A stretch of DNA of 51,824 nucleotides, from NCBI GenBank assembly GCA_040398805.1, contig JBBATK010000013.1, forward strand, positions 1-51,824. Direction: 5' to 3'. Position numbers and translations under genes: made by a program. This document shows positions 48,937 to 51,824 of the stretch, piece by piece (position 1 is the stretch's first letter; the number at the start of each line of letters is the position of its first letter). The notes under the pieces were generated by a model that did no database searches, had not been told where the DNA came from, and worked only from the letters and a program-made list of their open reading frames with translations. The stretch is from JBBATK01 sp040398805. Its GTDB lineage: Bacteria > Bacteroidota > Ignavibacteria > Kapaibacteriales > NICIL-2.

Positions 48937-51824
48937 ATGAAGAGTAGGATGTTCTTCCTCGTGAGCTTGGTGTGTTTCGCGCTAATGATGGCGAGTTCCA
49001 CCACGCTATCGGCCCAGACGCCGAGAACCATGTCGTACCAAGGGGTACTTGCTGACCCTTCGGGTAAATTGATGAGCGATGGAACCTACAAGGTGACCAT
49101 CCGCTTGTATGACGACATGAATGCGACGAGTCCGTTGTACACGGAAGACCACACGGTGTACCTTACCCATGGTGTGTTCAACATCATGATCGGTTCCGTC
49201 ACGCCGTTCCCCGCCACGTTGTCTTTCGACAAGGCGTATTTCATCGGCATGAGCGTGAACGACGGCACGGAAATGGTTCCGCGCACGGCAATGACCTCGA
49301 CGCCGTACGCGATGCGCGCGGAGACGGCAACGAACGTTGCACCGAACGCCAAAGGCGTCGTGAACTCGTTGAACGGCACGCAGGGCGACCTGGTCATCAA
49401 GGGCGACGGAGCGACGACGGTGACCCAGAAGGGCAACGTCATCACCATCGGTACCCCCTTCGGTATCATTGACAAGGGCGGTAACGTCACGCAGGTCCCT
49501 GCGACGGTATCGTTTTCCGGTGACCTTTCAGGATCGGTGACCACGGCGAATTCGACGTGGCCCGTGTATGTGGCGAACAGTGCCATCACGAATGCGAAAC
49601 TGGCCGCAGGTGCGGTGACCAACGGTAAGGTCTCGACCGCCGGTGCGTCCACCGGTCAGGCCATCATGTCCAACGGATCGGGTTCCACCGCCGTGTGGGG
49701 TAATCCTACTCCGGGTGGTACTGCCGGTGGTGACCTGTCGGGGAACTATCCCAATCCGTCCATTGCGAACAATGCGGTGACCTCGGCGAAGATTTTCGAC
49801 GGAACCATTGTCAATGCCGATATCAGTCCTTCCGCGGCTATCGCGGCGTCGAAAATCGGGTCCGGTTCGGTGGACAACACAGAGTTCGGATATCTGGACG
49901 GTGTCACGGGCGCAATCCAAGCGCAGATCGACTCGAAGGTGACCGCCAATGCGCCTATTACCGGCAATACGAAGACGAAGATCACGTACGATTCCAAGGG
50001 CCTTGTCACGGCCGGCGCGGACGCGACGACGACGGACATCGCCGAAGGATCGAACCTGTACTACACAGATGCTCGCGCACGCAGCGCCATCTCGTCCACG
50101 GCGACGGGCTTGACCTACACCCCCGGCACGGGCGTCATCAGCCTTACCTCGGGATATGCCATTCCCTCGACATCGGACATCTCGAATTGGAACGACGCGA
50201 ACAGCAAGAAAGTGAACACCTGGACCACGCCGTTGCAGTACAACGCGGGAACCGGTACCGCATCCATCACCCAAGCGAGCGGATCGAGCGACGGTTTCTT
50301 GAGCTCCACCGATTGGACCACGTTCAACAACAAAGAGAACGCCATCACGGCAGGAACCACGGCGCAATACTGGCGCGGTGACAAGTCATGGCAGACCTTG
50401 AACACATCGGTCGTTCCCGAAGGCTCGAACGTGTATTTCACGGACGCACGTGCTCGCAATGCCATTTCATCCAGCGCGACCGGTCTTACCTACACCTCCG
50501 GTACGGGCGACATCAGTCTGACCTCGGGTTATGTCATCCCCACGACCACGGAACAGACCAACTGGAACGACGCGAACAGCAAGAAGGTCAGCACATGGAC
50601 GGCACCGTTGCAGTATGCAGCGGGCACGGCGTCCATCACGCAGGCATCCGGCTCGTCGAACGGTTTCTTGAGCTCCACCGATTGGACCACCTTCAACAAC
50701 AAGCTCGGCACGGCACTCGCGAGTGGCAACATCTGGGTCGGTAACGGTTCGGGTGTGGCAACAGCCGTCGCGCCCACCGGCGACGTCACGATCAGCAACA
50801 CGGGTGTCACGACCATCGGTGCCGGTGCCGTCACGACAACGAAGATCGCCGACGGAAACGTCACGAACGCCAAACTCGCCAACAGCTCTGTCACCGTCAC
50901 CGCCGGAACGGGCATGACGGGTGGCGGCGCGGTTGCTCTTGGTTCGTCCACCACCCTCGGCATCGCTGACGGTGGCGTGGGAACGACACAGATTGCCGAC
51001 AACGCGGTCACGACAGCGAAGATCGCGGACAACGCCGTGAATGGTGCGAAGATCGCTTTGGGCTCGGATGCAGCCGGCGACCTGATGGTGTACAACGGTA
51101 CGGACTACGCACGTTTGCCGGTCGGAACGAACGGTCAGGTATTGAAAGTCGTCACCGGTGCTCCCGCATGGGGTTCGGCGGCGGTCTCGACGAATACCAC
51201 CTTGACGGGCGACGGTCAATCGGGTACGCCGCTCTCGGTGAACCTTGGAAATGCGAATACGTGGACAGCAACGCAGACCTTGCCGACGACGGCAGGTCAG
51301 GGTGATGCGCTCATCGCGTCGACGAATGCCGGCACCACGACCATCAATGCTGCCCGCATCGGAAACGGCCTCACCGACACGCAAGTGAATAACGACCTGA
51401 CCATCGACGGCGGTTCGGTGAACAACACGCCGGTTGGTGCCACGACGGCATCGACGGGACGGTTCACGACAATCACAGGAACAGCGCTTCCTGCCACCAG
51501 CACCTCGACGAACCTCGTCACCTCTAACAGCGGTGCTCTCGAAACCCGCACGGCGGCATCCCTTACGGGCGAAATCGCCATCGTGAAGGACGCAACGATG
51601 ACGGGCGACGGCAAGACGGCGACGCCCCTTGGAATCAACCTTGGCAATGCGAATACATGGACAGCCACCCAGACCTTGCCGACGACGGACGCACAAGGTG
51701 CAGCGCTTATCGGATCGGTGAACTCTGCAACGTCGGCAACCGTCAACGCGGCGCGCATCGGTAACGGTTTGACAGATACACAAGTGAACAACGACCTGAC
51801 CATCGACGGCGGTACGGTGAACAA
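48937..51824 (+). CDS. Giant repetitive fibre-like secreted protein (partial, runs off the window)
   Basis: An open frame from the ATG at 48937 stays open to the last base, so at least 962 residues are present and the C-terminus is missing. Residues 1-27 are a signal peptide (ending LSAQ). Residues about 30-130 form a beta-rich head (MSYQGVLADPSGKLMSDGTY). The rest is tail-fibre-like: GGDLSGNYPNPSIANNAV, repeated TTKIADGNVTNAKL-type strands, and two repeat families. One recurs at a 125-codon period (EGSNLYYTDARAR at 50044, EGSNVYFTDARAR at 50419) and the other at a 132-codon period (NLGNANTWTATQTLPTT at 51241 and 51637). Such proteins in this phylum often end in a Peptidase S74 chaperone, which would lie beyond the window. 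Probable role: a surface fibre or adhesin. Confidence 0.85.
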   Translation, partial: MKSRMFFLVSLVCFALMMASSTTLSAQTPRTMSYQGVLADPSGKLMSDGTYKVTIRLYDDMNATSPLYTEDHTVYLTHGVFNIMIGSVTPFPATLSFDKAYFIGMSVNDGTEMVPRTAMTSTPYAMRAETATNVAPNAKGVVNSLNGTQGDLVIKGDGATTVTQKGNVITIGTPFGIIDKGGNVTQVPATVSFSGDLSGSVTTANSTWPVYVANSAITNAKLAAGAVTNGKVSTAGASTGQAIMSNGSGSTAVWGNPTPGGTAGGDLSGNYPNPSIANNAVTSAKIFDGTIVNADISPSAAIAASKIGSGSVDNTEFGYLDGVTGAIQAQIDSKVTANAPITGNTKTKITYDSKGLVTAGADATTTDIAEGSNLYYTDARARSAISSTATGLTYTPGTGVISLTSGYAIPSTSDISNWNDANSKKVNTWTTPLQYNAGTGTASITQASGSSDGFLSSTDWTTFNNKENAITAGTTAQYWRGDKSWQTLNTSVVPEGSNVYFTDARARNAISSSATGLTYTSGTGDISLTSGYVIPTTTEQTNWNDANSKKVSTWTAPLQYAAGTASITQASGSSNGFLSSTDWTTFNNKLGTALASGNIWVGNGSGVATAVAPTGDVTISNTGVTTIGAGAVTTTKIADGNVTNAKLANSSVTVTAGTGMTGGGAVALGSSTTLGIADGGVGTTQIADNAVTTAKIADNAVNGAKIALGSDAAGDLMVYNGTDYARLPVGTNGQVLKVVTGAPAWGSAAVSTNTTLTGDGQSGTPLSVNLGNANTWTATQTLPTTAGQGDALIASTNAGTTTINAARIGNGLTDTQVNNDLTIDGGSVNNTPVGATTASTGRFTTITGTALPATSTSTNLVTSNSGALETRTAASLTGEIAIVKDATMTGDGKTATPLGINLGNANTWTATQTLPTTDAQGAALIGSVNSATSATVNAARIGNGLTDTQVNNDLTIDGGTVN

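Noticed and set aside
50467..51783. 438-codon minus-strand frame and similar frames opposite the fibre
   Set aside because: They mirror the repeats of the plus-strand fibre gene, which has a clear signal peptide and fibre motifs.

Overview
The window is chromosomal DNA from a high-GC member of the Bacteroidota/Chlorobiota (FCB) group, possibly near Kapabacteria or Ignavibacteria. That placement is inference. The support is: exact copies of the Bacteroidota-type -7 promoter box TAnnTTTG in front of many genes; secreted proteins ending in type IX secretion (T9SS)-like C-terminal domains; a BtuG/BtuB-type vitamin B12 locus; a DUF3098 protein; few clear Shine-Dalgarno sites. No phage, IS element, CRISPR array, rRNA or tRNA was found. 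One assembly gap (100 N) lies inside queA and looks artificial.

Layout. 0-7.7 kb: recJ, a Dna2-like nuclease-helicase and a T9SS-type beta-propeller protein. 7.9-14.3 kb (minus strand): uvrA, then a B12 uptake operon (BtuG-like surface lipoprotein, then BtuB-like receptor) behind a promoter and a well-formed cobalamin riboswitch. 14.5-18.8 kb: four glycosyltransferases, three of them heptosyltransferase-like (GT9), probably for LPS core or another surface glycan. 18.9-21.5 kb: aspS and a HigBA-like toxin-antitoxin pair with a 32-bp palindromic operator on its promoter. 21.6-30.1 kb: a second T9SS beta-propeller protein; a minus-strand operon of a TPMT-like methyltransferase, rhodanese, OsmC protein and GlgE-like GH13 protein; then DUF58 and YbbR genes converging on queA. 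30.3-34.2 kb: two secreted thioredoxin-fold proteins, a 786-bp gene-free stretch, and an RsmI-family methyltransferase fused to a 400-residue RGG-rich disordered tail. 34.3-40.6 kb: YkvA-like and DUF3098 membrane proteins, an oligopeptide-binding lipoprotein, and an AlbA_2 protein coupled to recQ. 40.7-47.8 kb: purB, a GT4 glycosyltransferase, prfA, and a DUF4397 lipoprotein coupled to a predicted outer-membrane barrel. 47.9-51.8 kb: a small T9SS-type protein and a very large repetitive fibre-like protein that runs off the window end.

The genes mix housekeeping (recJ, uvrA, aspS, queA, recQ, purB, prfA) with cell-surface biology. The most unusual items are the RsmI-RGG fusion, the riboswitch-controlled BtuG/BtuB pair, the AlbA_2-RecQ unit, the Dna2-like enzyme beside recJ, the sulfur-handling operon, and the fibre gene behind a 9-bp purine repeat.
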